Shown: positions 16,473-26,456, numbered from the stretch's first letter. The stretch is 64,000 nucleotides of DNA from Oscillospiraceae bacterium (GCA_015066395.1 SVOL01000003.1:1-64000), one strand, 5' to 3'. The notes: generated by a model from the letters alone, not told the origin. Translations and numbers: made by a program.

Positions 16473-17858
16473 TTACTTGTATTTTGCTTTGAGCTCATCG
16501 ATGGCTTTGTTGCCTGCTGCACAAGCCTTATCTACCTGGTTGGAAACAGACTGGATCTTAGTATAAACATCATTGGGGTGAGTGTTGTTGCCGAGGGCAT
16601 TGTAGAATTCATACTCGTCAAGACCTGCGAGGGAAGAACAGTGACCGTCGAAGGTGAAGCACTTCTCAGAAGCAGGAGTGTTTATAATATTATAGTAGAA
16701 ATCACGGGCGCGGTCGCTGTGGAATGTCGAGTTCATATCGTAGTTGTTGGAATCAAGGAAGTGTCTGATAAAGTAGCCTGCTGCATTAGCATGCTTGGCA
16801 CCTCTTGCGATTCCGTACATACGGTAGATTGCATGTACCTTAGCAGTGCTGTCCTCGTCCTTAGAGGGGAAGTAGCAGTAGCCGATATCGTTAGGATCCA
16901 TATCCTTAAAGTGACCGTCAGACTTCAGACCGTTAACACCGAGGCAGTACATAGCAGCTTTGCCGGCCTTAAAATCTTCCATTGTAGCGCCGATGTAGCC
17001 ATCAAGGCTCCAGCTGCACCAGGTCTCATAAGCGGCAGTCAAGTTAGGATCATTTACATTGTTGACAAATTTGCCGTTCTTATAATCCCACTTAATAAAG
17101 GTTGCGCCGGCAGAGCCAACGAACATTCTGACGTTGATATTAGCAGGAGAGATATTTGCATCGGAAAAACGCTTGCACATATTTTCCATGGTTTCCCAAG
17201 TCCATTCGCCTCTCTCGTAGTAATACTCGGGAGTCTTTTCACCAAGCTTGTTGAAGAGAGCCTTATTATAATAAATAAGGTTAGCGCCGGTCCAAGGAGA
17301 GTTGAGAGTATTAACAAGATAAATGTTACCGTCGATAGTAGCGGTAGCGATCAAGGATTGATCCCAGATGGAGTCACTAAGGTCAACAGTAGAGCACTTG
17401 TTGATGGGCTGCAGAATAGAGGCAGTGATCGGGAAGCCGCCGCCATCGTTATCAACAATAACGTCAGGGAAATCGCCGGAAGCCATCTTAGTCTGAATCA
17501 TGGAAACATAACCGGACTGACGAACCTGATAAACCTCAGCCTTAAGGCCGGTATCCTGATAGAACTTGTTGAAATCGTAAGAGCTCAAGTTCTCCCAGGT
17601 CGCGAACTTAACGGTCTGACCCTTAATGTTTTCGGGGATAGATGCATAAGGATTGTCGTTCGTAGACGAATTCGGGCCTACGCTTACCGAGGGAAGTACA
17701 AAACTGCTGTTGCTACCTGCTGTGCTGCCTGCATTGCTACCGGTGCTTGCAGTTGTATCTGCTGCGGGTTTCTTATCACCGCTGCATCCGGAGAATGCAC
17801 CAATAATGATGCACAAGCAGAACAAGGCACAAATGAGCCTTTTAATGCTGGTTTTCAT
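16473..17858 (-). CDS. carbohydrate ABC transporter substrate-binding lipoprotein
   Basis: A 461-residue extracellular solute-binding protein of the MalE-like (family 1) class. The signal peptide ends in a lipobox with Cys25 (GAFSGC), followed by a Ser/Gly/Ala-rich linker to about residue 60. The core has typical features, for example VKFATWENLSSYDF, a SGDFPDVIVDNDGGG strand and ERGEWTWETMENMCKRF, which resembles the TWDE/F segments of sugar binders. It is the last gene of the locus and has its own upstream promoter, which fits a binding protein made in excess. Ligand unknown. Confidence 0.88.
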   Translation of the reverse strand: MKTSIKRLICALFCLCIIIGAFSGCSGDKKPAADTTASTGSNAGSTAGSNSSFVLPSVSVGPNSSTNDNPYASIPENIKGQTVKFATWENLSSYDFNKFYQDTGLKAEVYQVRQSGYVSMIQTKMASGDFPDVIVDNDGGGFPITASILQPINKCSTVDLSDSIWDQSLIATATIDGNIYLVNTLNSPWTGANLIYYNKALFNKLGEKTPEYYYERGEWTWETMENMCKRFSDANISPANINVRMFVGSAGATFIKWDYKNGKFVNNVNDPNLTAAYETWCSWSLDGYIGATMEDFKAGKAAMYCLGVNGLKSDGHFKDMDPNDIGYCYFPSKDEDSTAKVHAIYRMYGIARGAKHANAAGYFIRHFLDSNNYDMNSTFHSDRARDFYYNIINTPASEKCFTFDGHCSSLAGLDEYEFYNALGNNTHPNDVYTKIQSVSNQVDKACAAGNKAIDELKAKYK

Positions 17859-17965
17859 ATAATCTCCTCCAAAAAGAAATTTTTTATTTTCCGTCTACCG
17901 TGTACACAAGGTCAAATTGTAACCAAAAACGCCTTCTGCACCACAGTATCCGTTCTTACATTTTT

Positions 17966-17994
17966 ATAATAACAAATAATGTCGGGTTTTGCAA
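17966..17994 (-). promoter_or_regulatory. internal promoter before the second solute-binding gene
   Basis: TTGCAA (17989-17994) and TATTAT (17966-17971) on the minus strand are 17 bp apart, in the 203-bp gap between the last permease and the binding-protein gene. Confidence 0.55.
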
Positions 17995-18039
17995 CCGTAT
18001 TCTCATAAACTTTATAAAACTTTTACAAAAATACGGTTG
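17992..18039. promoter_or_regulatory. 9-bp inverted repeat at the internal promoter
   Basis: CAACCGTAT (17992-18000) and ATACGGTTG (18031-18039) are perfect inverted copies separated by 30 bp of AT-rich DNA. One copy overlaps the -35 box of the internal promoter. It could be a pair of operator half-sites for a sugar-responsive regulator or the base of a long hairpin that attenuates read-through from the permease genes. Confidence 0.45.
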
Positions 18040-18061
18040 ACAATTCAATCAATTTGCTATT

Positions 18062-19081
18062 TTAACCCGTAATACCTACACGGTCGATACTCTTAACAAA
18101 GTTCTTCTGCAGAATCATATACATTATAAGTACCGGAACAACGAACATTAAACAGCCCGCCATAACGATAGCAATAGACTGCGGGAAGTTGGCACCGTAC
18201 TCGGGAATACCAACCGTCTTAAGAACGTCGTCATTAGCCAATTCACCCAAGCGAACTGCCAACGGCCACTGCTCTGCGTGCAGATACATTGACGACAGAT
18301 AAAAGTCGTTCCAATGCCAAATTACGGAGAACACGGTAACTGTCATAATAACAACACCGGAAGAAGGAAGTGCGATCCTAAGGAATGTCTTAAGAGGACC
18401 GGCACCGTCGATCCACGAAGCCTCTTCCAGTTCTTTAGGCAAGCCCTTGAAGAACTGAACGTAAATGTAGATGATGATACCTGCTCTGATACCGACACCG
18501 AACAATGCCGGCAAATAGAAGGTCAAAACACTGCCGAGAATATTAACACGAAGGTCAATACCGGTCAGCGTATCGATCAGACCGAGAACACCCAAAACGT
18601 CAAGCTTTGAATAGGTCGTAACGATCGGAATGATCATCATCTGAGAAGGAACAAGGATCAACAAGAACATAAACATGGTGAGTATCTTCTTTTCCTTGAA
18701 CTCAAAACGAGCCAGACCGTATGCAACGAATGCACAGCTGATGATCTGAATAAACGCGGCGATCAACTCATAAACAACTGTGTTGAGAAGTGCCTCAGTG
18801 TAATGCATCAGCTTGTATGCTATCTGGAAGTTTTCCATCGTAACATCCGAAGTGATCCAGACGATGGAAGGGTCATAAAACGACTCACCGGTACGGATCG
18901 AGCTACTGATCATATAGAACAGCGGATAAAGAACGATGTAACCGATAGCGATAAGCACAACGTATCTGAACAATGAGGTCATAACCGATGTGCCCTTGAG
19001 AACCATTTTATATCTGGTCTCGGAGCTTGCATTCTTAAAACGAAGGAAGAAGTCTTTTATATTAGTAATAATATTAGTCAT
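18062..19081 (-). CDS. carbohydrate ABC transporter permease (MalG type)
   Basis: A 339-residue inner-membrane permease with about six helices and an N-terminal cytoplasmic extension. The EAA loop that contacts the ATPase is visible as EEASWIDGAGPLKTFLRIALP (around 230-250). The C-terminus (MYMILQKNFVKSIDRVGITG) is typical of MalG-type subunits. Its start overlaps the stop of the other permease by 1 bp (TAATG), so the two are coupled and should form a heterodimer. Compared with neighbours it pairs with the gene at 19081-20052. Confidence 0.9.
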   Translation of the reverse strand: MTNIITNIKDFFLRFKNASSETRYKMVLKGTSVMTSLFRYVVLIAIGYIVLYPLFYMISSSIRTGESFYDPSIVWITSDVTMENFQIAYKLMHYTEALLNTVVYELIAAFIQIISCAFVAYGLARFEFKEKKILTMFMFLLILVPSQMMIIPIVTTYSKLDVLGVLGLIDTLTGIDLRVNILGSVLTFYLPALFGVGIRAGIIIYIYVQFFKGLPKELEEASWIDGAGPLKTFLRIALPSSGVVIMTVTVFSVIWHWNDFYLSSMYLHAEQWPLAVRLGELANDDVLKTVGIPEYGANFPQSIAIVMAGCLMFVVPVLIMYMILQKNFVKSIDRVGITG

Positions 19082-20052
19082 TAGCTTCTACCTCCTGTAT
19101 CCCAACGCTTAAGGAACAATGCGTTGTAAGCAAACATTAACAATGCCATAATTACCGAAACGATGCCAAAGTAGATCCAAAGCATAGCAGATGCCTTACC
19201 GAAGTTGGTGGCACCATGCTGCATAAGCTGGTAAGCAAGGCTCATTATATCGTTGTTCTTATCGGTTACCAGCTCAACCATCGTGAAGATGATAACAAGG
19301 ATAAGGGTTCTGGACAACATGGGCAGTGTAATGAACCAGAATTCTTCCCACTTGGTAGCGCCTTCGACCTTGGAAACCTCATAGAGAGAATCGGGGATCG
19401 ACTGCATACCCGAAATGAAAAGAACGATCTGAATACCGCAGTTCCAAACTAAGTTGAAGATATTGTTCAACAATCCGCTGAAGCCTTCTATGACCTTGGG
19501 CGGCAAAGAAAGCCAGCCGAGGATCTCGTCTGCCGTTATCATATTGGAAGCAAACGAATCGGAAACACCGGATGAGGACAACTCACTGCTGGTTGAAGAG
19601 AACAAGTGGGTGATAACAACACCCGATGCAATAATAACCGGAAGGAAATACAAAGCACGGAAGAAAAGTCTTCCCTTGAACTTCTGATTAAGAAGCAGTG
19701 CCAGTATCAAACTCAAAATAACGATGACCGGCAACGAACCCGCTGAAGAGGCCAAGGTTCCTAACAGTCTGTCTACATACTCGGGGTCTTCATTTATAGC
19801 ATATTTAAAGTGAGTTAAACCGGCAAACTGGTACTCATAACCTTCGTCACCAAAACTCAGGTCACAAAAAGCGAAATAAAGTGATTTGATAAGCGGGACA
19901 ACGAAGAACAGGATAAGACCGATCTCCCAATGAAGAACAAACAAACGTCCGTATGTACTCTTCAAGGATTCGATACCTCTGTGCTTCTTGCCAAGCTTGA
20001 TTGCGTTAGCAGGCGCAACTTCATCTGTTTTTACAATTTTATTTTCATCCAT
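19081..20052 (-). CDS. carbohydrate ABC transporter permease (MalF/UgpA type)
   Basis: A 323-residue permease with a hydrophilic N-terminal segment of about 40 residues and six helices. The EAA motif reads YEVSKVEGATKWEEFWFITLPML (about 225-247). It has an extracytoplasmic insertion around residues 140-185, after the third helix. It lies 12 bp downstream of the DUF5696 lipoprotein gene with a GGAGG site in the gap, and it is coupled to the MalG-type partner. Confidence 0.9.
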   Translation of the reverse strand: MDENKIVKTDEVAPANAIKLGKKHRGIESLKSTYGRLFVLHWEIGLILFFVVPLIKSLYFAFCDLSFGDEGYEYQFAGLTHFKYAINEDPEYVDRLLGTLASSAGSLPVIVILSLILALLLNQKFKGRLFFRALYFLPVIIASGVVITHLFSSTSSELSSSGVSDSFASNMITADEILGWLSLPPKVIEGFSGLLNNIFNLVWNCGIQIVLFISGMQSIPDSLYEVSKVEGATKWEEFWFITLPMLSRTLILVIIFTMVELVTDKNNDIMSLAYQLMQHGATNFGKASAMLWIYFGIVSVIMALLMFAYNALFLKRWDTGGRS

Positions 20053-20064
20053 CAGTCACGCCTC

Positions 20065-22338
20065 CTATCTTACAACAATATACTTACCGGCAGCAACCAC
20101 ACCGTCGTCGGTAGCGAATTCTTTGTCGGTATAGTTTACGTATACCGAAATGCCGTTATCAAAGGTTGTCTTATTAACACCTTCTGCAACAACTTTGTGG
20201 TTGGCGATTGCAGCACCCTTAACAAGGTCAAAGTATTCCTTATATTCCTTAACAGTGGAAATAAGGCTATCCTTAACACCGAGACCGACCGATTCGTCGT
20301 AATAGAGCGAGCCGTAGAACACGTTCTGATACGAGGACACAAGATTGGTGTCATACTGACCGATGAGGGTGTAGGTAAGACCTGTACCGGTTTCGACCGC
20401 TTTCAAAAGCGAGTCGTTTGCATTGGTGGCGAGGTTCAAAGAACCACCGGACATCGAAACATAACCCTTGAACACTATCTGATAGAACGGAACGTCTACC
20501 GTATAGTTTCTGTATCTCGAAGACTTTGTGGGAGCATCATAAATGTGATCGCACAGACCTGCCAAGTAAGCGTTGGCGTCGCTTCCGGCCACCTTATAAT
20601 TGCTGCCTGAGAAGTTGTTGATGATAGTCGAGAACTGCTCAACGGTATTTGCACCGGAGTAATACTGTGTATCAGAATAATCGGAGTATACCATACTGGT
20701 CAAAGTATCAAGGCTGACACCTTTAAGGTTCCAATCAGCTGCCGATTTCTTGATGTTTTCAGCCACTTCGGCCAATTTGGAGCGGGTTGCAAGGAAGTAA
20801 GCAACCGATTCCTTGGTGCGGAAGTTTACCTGATAGTAAGTCTTGGCTGTAAAGCTTCCCGTAGCCGAATCAGCCTTGTTGAAGGTTGTGCCAACACCGC
20901 CGCCTGAAGCCGAGAACCTGATCATATCAAAATTCATAAACAGGTCGATGCCGTTTTCAGCACAGTATGCTGTCATGGCCTTCATATCCTTAGCCTTACC
21001 AAAGTCGCCGGCGATCTTATAGTTACCGGCTATTTTTCCGATATCATTACCGCTTGCACCGAAGCCGACGAGGTTTACGTTGAACTTGTCAAGCTGAGTT
21101 GCGGTCTTGATCTCAGTAACAATATCCTTAGCCTGCTGTAAAGTAGTAGCGGTAAGCATTGACTGAGTCGGAATACCGAAGATGAATTTCTTGGATGTGA
21201 TACCGCCAACCATCTTAAGGTTGAGGATAGAATCCTCTGCACGCTCAGTTCCGAGCTGCTTGGTCTCATTAAGATAATCACGGTACTTGTTTGCCATACC
21301 AACATAGGAAGCGTCCTCGCCATAAAGCGGATAGAAACCTACGCAAACATTGTCAGCAGTATATTCATCTGCATAGAGTCGGCTCTGAACGATCGCGTTA
21401 GTAAAGAGCGAGTTAACGGCCTCCTGGTAGCCCTTTATCTCAAACTTAGAGTTGATATAGGAGTAACCGGTGAGGTCCTGAGCTTCCATCGTGTTGATGA
21501 TTGCCGACTCAGCACCCTCTTTAATAATAGCGCAAACGCCTTTACCGCCGTTTACTGCACCGTAAACGGGAACACGAACGTTTTCGGAAACGGTCAGCAT
21601 TTCTTCCTTGTCTATGTTGGCGTCACCGCCGTAAACTGCTTCGGAAGTGCTTATGCCGACACCGCCGTTTTTCTCGGGGTAGATCAAAGCACCGGAGCCG
21701 GAAGGAACGAACAGATAATGGTCATTACTGCCGATATACTTGTTGGAAACCGAGCAGAACATCGGAGCGATAGTGATCGATGCGATTGCATACTCATCAC
21801 CCTCCTGGATCCTCTCAGGTTCGACCGAAACCTCTACGCCGTCTTTAACCAGGGTGAACTGAACGGGAACAGCGATCTCAAGCTTTTCAAAATAAAGCAT
21901 CATTTCAAGACCGCCCTGCGTCTTGGTTACGGTATAAGTGCCGTTAAGCATCGAATCTGCATACGCGTTGGTGTCGTTCAGCAAAGTCGATTTGGCATTG
22001 GAGTAATAGTTTATCTCAATGGGAGATTTCACGACCGGACGAACAGTTGCTTCAACGTTCTCCGCATCGTAAGAGGGATTAAGTGCATCTTCGGGAACAT
22101 AACTCCACTCGTATTTTTCGATCTTATCATAGAGAACTACACGCTCATTATCGTCGTCCCAGATAAGACTGTAACGGTCATTCTCAGCAACCGCGGTGGT
22201 CTCGAGAATTTCATAATCCTCCAGCGGAGTGTATGCAAATTTAGCAGCTCTGTCGTCGCCGCATCCTGCCAAAAGGAGGATGGATAAGCAAAGCATAAAA
22301 CAAAGCACTGCGCTGAAAATTCGTTTTACGTTTTTCAT
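20065..22338 (-). CDS. DUF5696-type surface lipoprotein
   Basis: A 757-residue lipoprotein with a lipobox Cys26 (LLAGC). The N-terminal half has a beta-rich domain (about 40-280), and the C-terminal half (about 345-700) looks like a TIM-barrel carbohydrate-active fold, with strands such as FNVNLVGFGASGND and GIDLFMNFDMIRFS and the later segment NLKGVSLDTL. The arrangement matches DUF5696 proteins, which are found with sugar ABC transporters in Clostridia and Paenibacilli and which I believe have no proven activity. A glycosidase or glycan-binding role is an inference. It sits between the two auxiliary/permease blocks and is probably made with them. Confidence 0.7.
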   Translation of the reverse strand: MKNVKRIFSAVLCFMLCLSILLLAGCGDDRAAKFAYTPLEDYEILETTAVAENDRYSLIWDDDNERVVLYDKIEKYEWSYVPEDALNPSYDAENVEATVRPVVKSPIEINYYSNAKSTLLNDTNAYADSMLNGTYTVTKTQGGLEMMLYFEKLEIAVPVQFTLVKDGVEVSVEPERIQEGDEYAIASITIAPMFCSVSNKYIGSNDHYLFVPSGSGALIYPEKNGGVGISTSEAVYGGDANIDKEEMLTVSENVRVPVYGAVNGGKGVCAIIKEGAESAIINTMEAQDLTGYSYINSKFEIKGYQEAVNSLFTNAIVQSRLYADEYTADNVCVGFYPLYGEDASYVGMANKYRDYLNETKQLGTERAEDSILNLKMVGGITSKKFIFGIPTQSMLTATTLQQAKDIVTEIKTATQLDKFNVNLVGFGASGNDIGKIAGNYKIAGDFGKAKDMKAMTAYCAENGIDLFMNFDMIRFSASGGGVGTTFNKADSATGSFTAKTYYQVNFRTKESVAYFLATRSKLAEVAENIKKSAADWNLKGVSLDTLTSMVYSDYSDTQYYSGANTVEQFSTIINNFSGSNYKVAGSDANAYLAGLCDHIYDAPTKSSRYRNYTVDVPFYQIVFKGYVSMSGGSLNLATNANDSLLKAVETGTGLTYTLIGQYDTNLVSSYQNVFYGSLYYDESVGLGVKDSLISTVKEYKEYFDLVKGAAIANHKVVAEGVNKTTFDNGISVYVNYTDKEFATDDGVVAAGKYIVVR

Positions 22339-22354
22339 AATTTTCCTCCTTCTG

Positions 22355-24529
22355 TTAGAATAGCTTCAATATTTCAGAGTAGATGGTCGAAATGAAGCCC
22401 CAGGTCTGCTGAACAAGAATAGTGACAGCAATGATCAGGAACAAGACGATCGCACAGCCGACAAGGGTCAGCAACGATGTGCCGATAAACTTGCCGAAGC
22501 TATAATCATGAATGATCATTGTGCCGAAGACGATCATAAGTAAGGTATAACCCGAGCAAATAAGGGTAAGAATGCTTAAGAAGGCCGCTTCATCGGGAAC
22601 AAGCACGTTGGTTGCAATAACGTAAACGATGCTTCCGAATAACGAAGGAACCAAGCTGTAGCAAACAACAGTAAAGATCTCCTTGACCTTGCCCTTACCG
22701 CTGAAGAGCGTACATACTGCCCAGTTGGTTACCGTCCAGAGAAGAACAAAACCAACGGTCTCACCCAGAATGAACAAAGCATTATAGCTTGCAGGATCGA
22801 AATAAGTGAAGGCGAAGCCGCCGACAGTCGTCTCCATAACGGTGAAGACGTAGTAAAGAATGATAATACCAAAACAGATGGGGATCGAGTAAAGACCCTT
22901 TTCTTTAATGTCGTGGAAATTATCGAACGGGTGCGTCATCATTGTTGTGGCAATGTGAAGCTTCTGGTTTTTAATGAGTCGAACCTGTTTCTTTGTTGAG
23001 TAAACAAGTGCGAAGATAAGAGCGACGATCAACACAACAGCGACGATCATGATCCATGTGAAGTTATCACGAATCAACTCGGAACGGATATTTCCGAACG
23101 CGGCCGCGTAGGTCTCACGGTCGTAGCCTTCTTTTGCAAGATCGATCGCGGTGTGCAAACACTGGGAAGCGTATGCCTCATCATCAGCGGTCGTACCTCT
23201 TACATAATAAGCTCTGGCAAGACCTTCGTAAGCCAACTGGCAGTTGCGGTCAAGCGAGAGGACCTGCTCCCACTCATCAAACGCTTCCTCATAGTGACCG
23301 ACAATGGTCTTGGCACGTGCCGATTTTACCAACTTGCCGAATTCACTGATATTGAAAACCGTGATCGAGTTGGCACGGCGGTCGGCAACGATGATATCAT
23401 CATTACCGAGGTTATATGCAATGGCCGCAAGATCTTTGAACGTACCGTCCTGCATACCAGCTCTTACGCCGCCGCCGAAAGCGGTAAGCATCCTGCCGGT
23501 ATTATCATATATAAATATACGGCCGTAAGTCGAGTCTATAACGTGAACAAATCCGTCTTTGTCAACAGCGAGACCTATAAGGCTCTGAACACCGCCGGAC
23601 ACTATCTTGGAATTATTTGCCATGACCTGATCGGCGAAATCATAACCGTCGGCAAAAATGTTTGAACCACCCGGATTCAAGCGCTTGATCTGACCCATTG
23701 TGGTCTCAGCACCACCGGTAGCGGTGTAAACGAAGCCCGCGTCATCGATCCAAAGATCGGAGAAGCTATACGGCAGAGAACTGGTCATAGCGGCACGCTT
23801 GGTATTGTTCATAAACAAGCGGTTCCAAAGGGTCTTAATAGCCTGACCCAAAGTCGCAGCAACGTCGTTGGAGCCGTAGAAACCAAGGAACTCGTCCTCG
23901 GGAGAATAAAGGATCGCACCGTAGAAGGAACCGCCGCTCAGAATATAAACATATCCCTTGCCGTCAACGGCAACTCTGGTCGGTTTGTACTCGAACTCAG
24001 CCGGAATAAGGTGTGAGTCGGGCAAAAGATAGGTTCTGATGAGCTTACCGTCGGTAGTACACTTAAGTACTCGGGCGTTGCTGGTATCAGCAATATAAAG
24101 AGCGTTGTCATTATCAACAAAAACGCCGCTGGCACCGTGGAAGTAATAAACATCATTAATATCGTCAACGATCGAGGTTATGGTGTTTACCACCTTGTAT
24201 TCGGTGTCAAGAATAACGATTCTTGAATTAGCACCGTCAAGGACATAGGTCATACCGTCTTTAGCGGTGTGAACATCTTCGATCTTCGAGTCGCCGTTGC
24301 AACCGAGAACATCGCTGGTGATCACTTCTTTGACCTCATACATCGGCTTGCTGTAAACAGCTTTTCTGGTACTGCCGGTGAACTCATACCAATAGGTATA
24401 GGTCTCATAACCAACTTCATCCGTCTTTTCGGAAACCGCCGAGACGCCGATGCTGGGAACCAGCATTGCAACGGCAAGAACACAAACCAGTACTTTTATA
24501 AGAAGGCCGGAAAACTTAAAACTCTTCAT
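22355..24529 (-). CDS. NHL beta-propeller / TPR / Yip1-domain membrane protein
   Basis: A 724-residue protein. A Sec signal (about 1-30) leads to an extracytoplasmic six-bladed NHL-like propeller (about 60-400; blades such as VHTAKDGMTYVLDGANSRIVIL, VFVDNDNALYIADTSNARVLK, LAVDKDGFVHVIDSTYGRIFIY). A TPR-like helical part follows (about 402-490, DRNCQLAYEGLARAYYVRG), then a transmembrane helix (about 505-527) and a Yip1 domain with five helices (about 545-724). No enzyme motif is seen. The architecture suggests a sensor or scaffold holding surface and membrane parts together. It lies 16 bp upstream of the DUF5696 gene. Confidence 0.75.
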   Translation of the reverse strand: MKSFKFSGLLIKVLVCVLAVAMLVPSIGVSAVSEKTDEVGYETYTYWYEFTGSTRKAVYSKPMYEVKEVITSDVLGCNGDSKIEDVHTAKDGMTYVLDGANSRIVILDTEYKVVNTITSIVDDINDVYYFHGASGVFVDNDNALYIADTSNARVLKCTTDGKLIRTYLLPDSHLIPAEFEYKPTRVAVDGKGYVYILSGGSFYGAILYSPEDEFLGFYGSNDVAATLGQAIKTLWNRLFMNNTKRAAMTSSLPYSFSDLWIDDAGFVYTATGGAETTMGQIKRLNPGGSNIFADGYDFADQVMANNSKIVSGGVQSLIGLAVDKDGFVHVIDSTYGRIFIYDNTGRMLTAFGGGVRAGMQDGTFKDLAAIAYNLGNDDIIVADRRANSITVFNISEFGKLVKSARAKTIVGHYEEAFDEWEQVLSLDRNCQLAYEGLARAYYVRGTTADDEAYASQCLHTAIDLAKEGYDRETYAAAFGNIRSELIRDNFTWIMIVAVVLIVALIFALVYSTKKQVRLIKNQKLHIATTMMTHPFDNFHDIKEKGLYSIPICFGIIILYYVFTVMETTVGGFAFTYFDPASYNALFILGETVGFVLLWTVTNWAVCTLFSGKGKVKEIFTVVCYSLVPSLFGSIVYVIATNVLVPDEAAFLSILTLICSGYTLLMIVFGTMIIHDYSFGKFIGTSLLTLVGCAIVLFLIIAVTILVQQTWGFISTIYSEILKLF

Positions 24530-24543
24530 AATGTTCCTCCTCC

Positions 24544-25500
24544 TTATTCCTTAATACCGGCACTGCTCATGGATTCCATAACGTTACTCTGAGAAATCAT
24601 ATAAACAGTGATAGGCGGTATCATCAAAATGCATGTAACGGCCATCGCACTACCGGAACGGGCAACACCACCGGCGGTGATCTGCGACATAATGGTAGGC
24701 AGGGTCTTCAATGTTTCGCTGAAGATTGTACCCTGAGGAACGCTTGCCCAAACATCACGGAACGTGAAGAGGGTAAGTGTCAACCACATCGGCTTAACGA
24801 TGGGCATTACGATCTGCCAGAAGATTCTGTAGTATCCGGCACCGTCAATCTTAGCGGCTTCAAGCAATGCGTTCGGCAGTGAACCTTCCATATACTGTTT
24901 CATAAGGAAGACGCCCATTGTTGAAGCAAAGTGAGGCAAAATACATACCCAGTATGTATCAACAATATTCATCCATGTGAAGATGAGGTACTGCGGAACG
25001 GCCAAGGTGTAAGCATTGAAAAGAAGCGAGAACTGAATGATGTAGAATATCGTCTTCTTAAACTTAATGTTCGACTTACAAAGAACGAACGCAGCCATTG
25101 AAGCAACAACGACATAAAGGAAGGTTGTGCCCAACGTTACAAACAAGCTGTTGAATATGTATCTTGACAGCGGAACGCGCAAGCTGGACAGCAACTCAGG
25201 AAGAGCCGCATAGTTTGCGAATGTCGGTCTGTGAACGAAGAAACGCGGCGGGAAGATAAGGATCTCATCCAACGGCTTCAGCGAGGTACACAGACAGTAT
25301 ACGAGCGGCAAAATCGCGAAAACGCCGCCGCAAATAATGAAGGCAAAGTAGAAGAAGTTACCAACCTTGGAGCGGGTATATCTTTTTGCTTCAGATTTCG
25401 AAGAGCGCTGTCTCTTCGGAGCCTTCAGATCATTTACCGAGTCGCGGAGTGCTTTAGCGCCGCTCGGCAGAATCAAAACCTCTTGCTTTTTTCTGAACAT
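24544..25500 (-). CDS. carbohydrate ABC transporter permease (MalG type), first pair
   Basis: A 318-residue permease with a basic cytoplasmic N-terminus of about 45 residues and six helices. The EAA loop is LLEAAKIDGAGYYRIFWQIVMP (about 215-236). AGGAGGTG lies 9 bp from ATG 25500. With the next gene upstream it forms the first of two permease pairs in the locus. Confidence 0.9.
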   Translation of the reverse strand: MFRKKQEVLILPSGAKALRDSVNDLKAPKRQRSSKSEAKRYTRSKVGNFFYFAFIICGGVFAILPLVYCLCTSLKPLDEILIFPPRFFVHRPTFANYAALPELLSSLRVPLSRYIFNSLFVTLGTTFLYVVVASMAAFVLCKSNIKFKKTIFYIIQFSLLFNAYTLAVPQYLIFTWMNIVDTYWVCILPHFASTMGVFLMKQYMEGSLPNALLEAAKIDGAGYYRIFWQIVMPIVKPMWLTLTLFTFRDVWASVPQGTIFSETLKTLPTIMSQITAGGVARSGSAMAVTCILMIPPITVYMISQSNVMESMSSAGIKE

Positions 25501-25517
25501 TTATCTACCCACCTCCT

Positions 25518-26435
25518 TTACTTGCCTGTCATATTAAGTAGTTTGCCTATTACTAATCGGAAGAATACCATCATCAGGAACAGCACGACCGCAACGGCTG
25601 AAGCGTAGCCCAATTCGTAACGGACAGTACCCAAATCCTGCATGTGGGATACTATAGTATCCGCCGCATAGCCTACAGACGGGAAGCCTGCGAGGGTGAT
25701 CGCAATACCGCTGATGGAGAATGCCGACGAGATCTGCATAACAGCAGAGAACAAAAGCATGTGCTTCATGGTCGGCAGAGTAATATACCAGAGTTCCTGC
25801 CAACGGTTACGGATACCGTCAATAGAACCGGCTTCGTAGAGTTCGTTATTAACGTTCTGCAAACCGGAAATATTGGTAAGGAAGGAAACACCCATACTTG
25901 ACCACAACTGAACAATGATGATGATCGGCTGGATGTACTGCTCGGTACTGAGCCAGGTGATAGGCTCGGTAATAAGTCCCAGCGACAGCAACGCACTGTT
26001 AATGTAACCGTAGGCATCGCTACTGAAAGCAACCTGCCAAATAAAGGTTGCGTTACCGACCAGTGCAGGAGCATAGAACATAAACGAGAGCAGGGTTCTG
26101 ACCAAGGGTGAAAACTCGTTGATAAACCATGCCAGAACGAACGAAAGCAGGAAGCCTGCCGGTCCGCAGATGATAGCAAAGAACAAAGTGTTCTTAAAAA
26201 CCACCGGGAAAACATCATCCTCAAGGAACATTCTCAAATAATTTCCAAGTCCTGCAGGATGGGGATTGTTGATCATGTCATAATCGGTAAAACTGAGAAC
26301 GATAGACGCTCCGATCGGCAGAACGAGGAAGATAAAGAAGAAGATAAGGAAAGGTGCCAGCATTATATATGACGGCAATGTTTCATCAAATCGGGCCTTG
26401 CGGCTGATTTTTTTCTTGTTGATTTGCTTTTCCAT
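25518..26435 (-). CDS. carbohydrate ABC transporter permease (MalF type), first pair
   Basis: A 305-residue permease with six helices. The EAA loop is YEAGSIDGIRNRWQELWYITLP (about 205-226). It starts 21 bp after the large solute-binding gene and ends 17 bp before the MalG-type partner. Confidence 0.9.
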   Translation of the reverse strand: MEKQINKKKISRKARFDETLPSYIMLAPFLIFFFIFLVLPIGASIVLSFTDYDMINNPHPAGLGNYLRMFLEDDVFPVVFKNTLFFAIICGPAGFLLSFVLAWFINEFSPLVRTLLSFMFYAPALVGNATFIWQVAFSSDAYGYINSALLSLGLITEPITWLSTEQYIQPIIIIVQLWSSMGVSFLTNISGLQNVNNELYEAGSIDGIRNRWQELWYITLPTMKHMLLFSAVMQISSAFSISGIAITLAGFPSVGYAADTIVSHMQDLGTVRYELGYASAVAVVLFLMMVFFRLVIGKLLNMTGK

Positions 26436-26456
26436 ATTAAAACCCCTCCTCCTTCA

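Noticed and set aside
16578-17969. A 463-codon open frame opposite the second binding-protein gene
   Set aside because: It is antisense to a clear lipoprotein gene, shows no family features and no start signals; shadow of the real gene.
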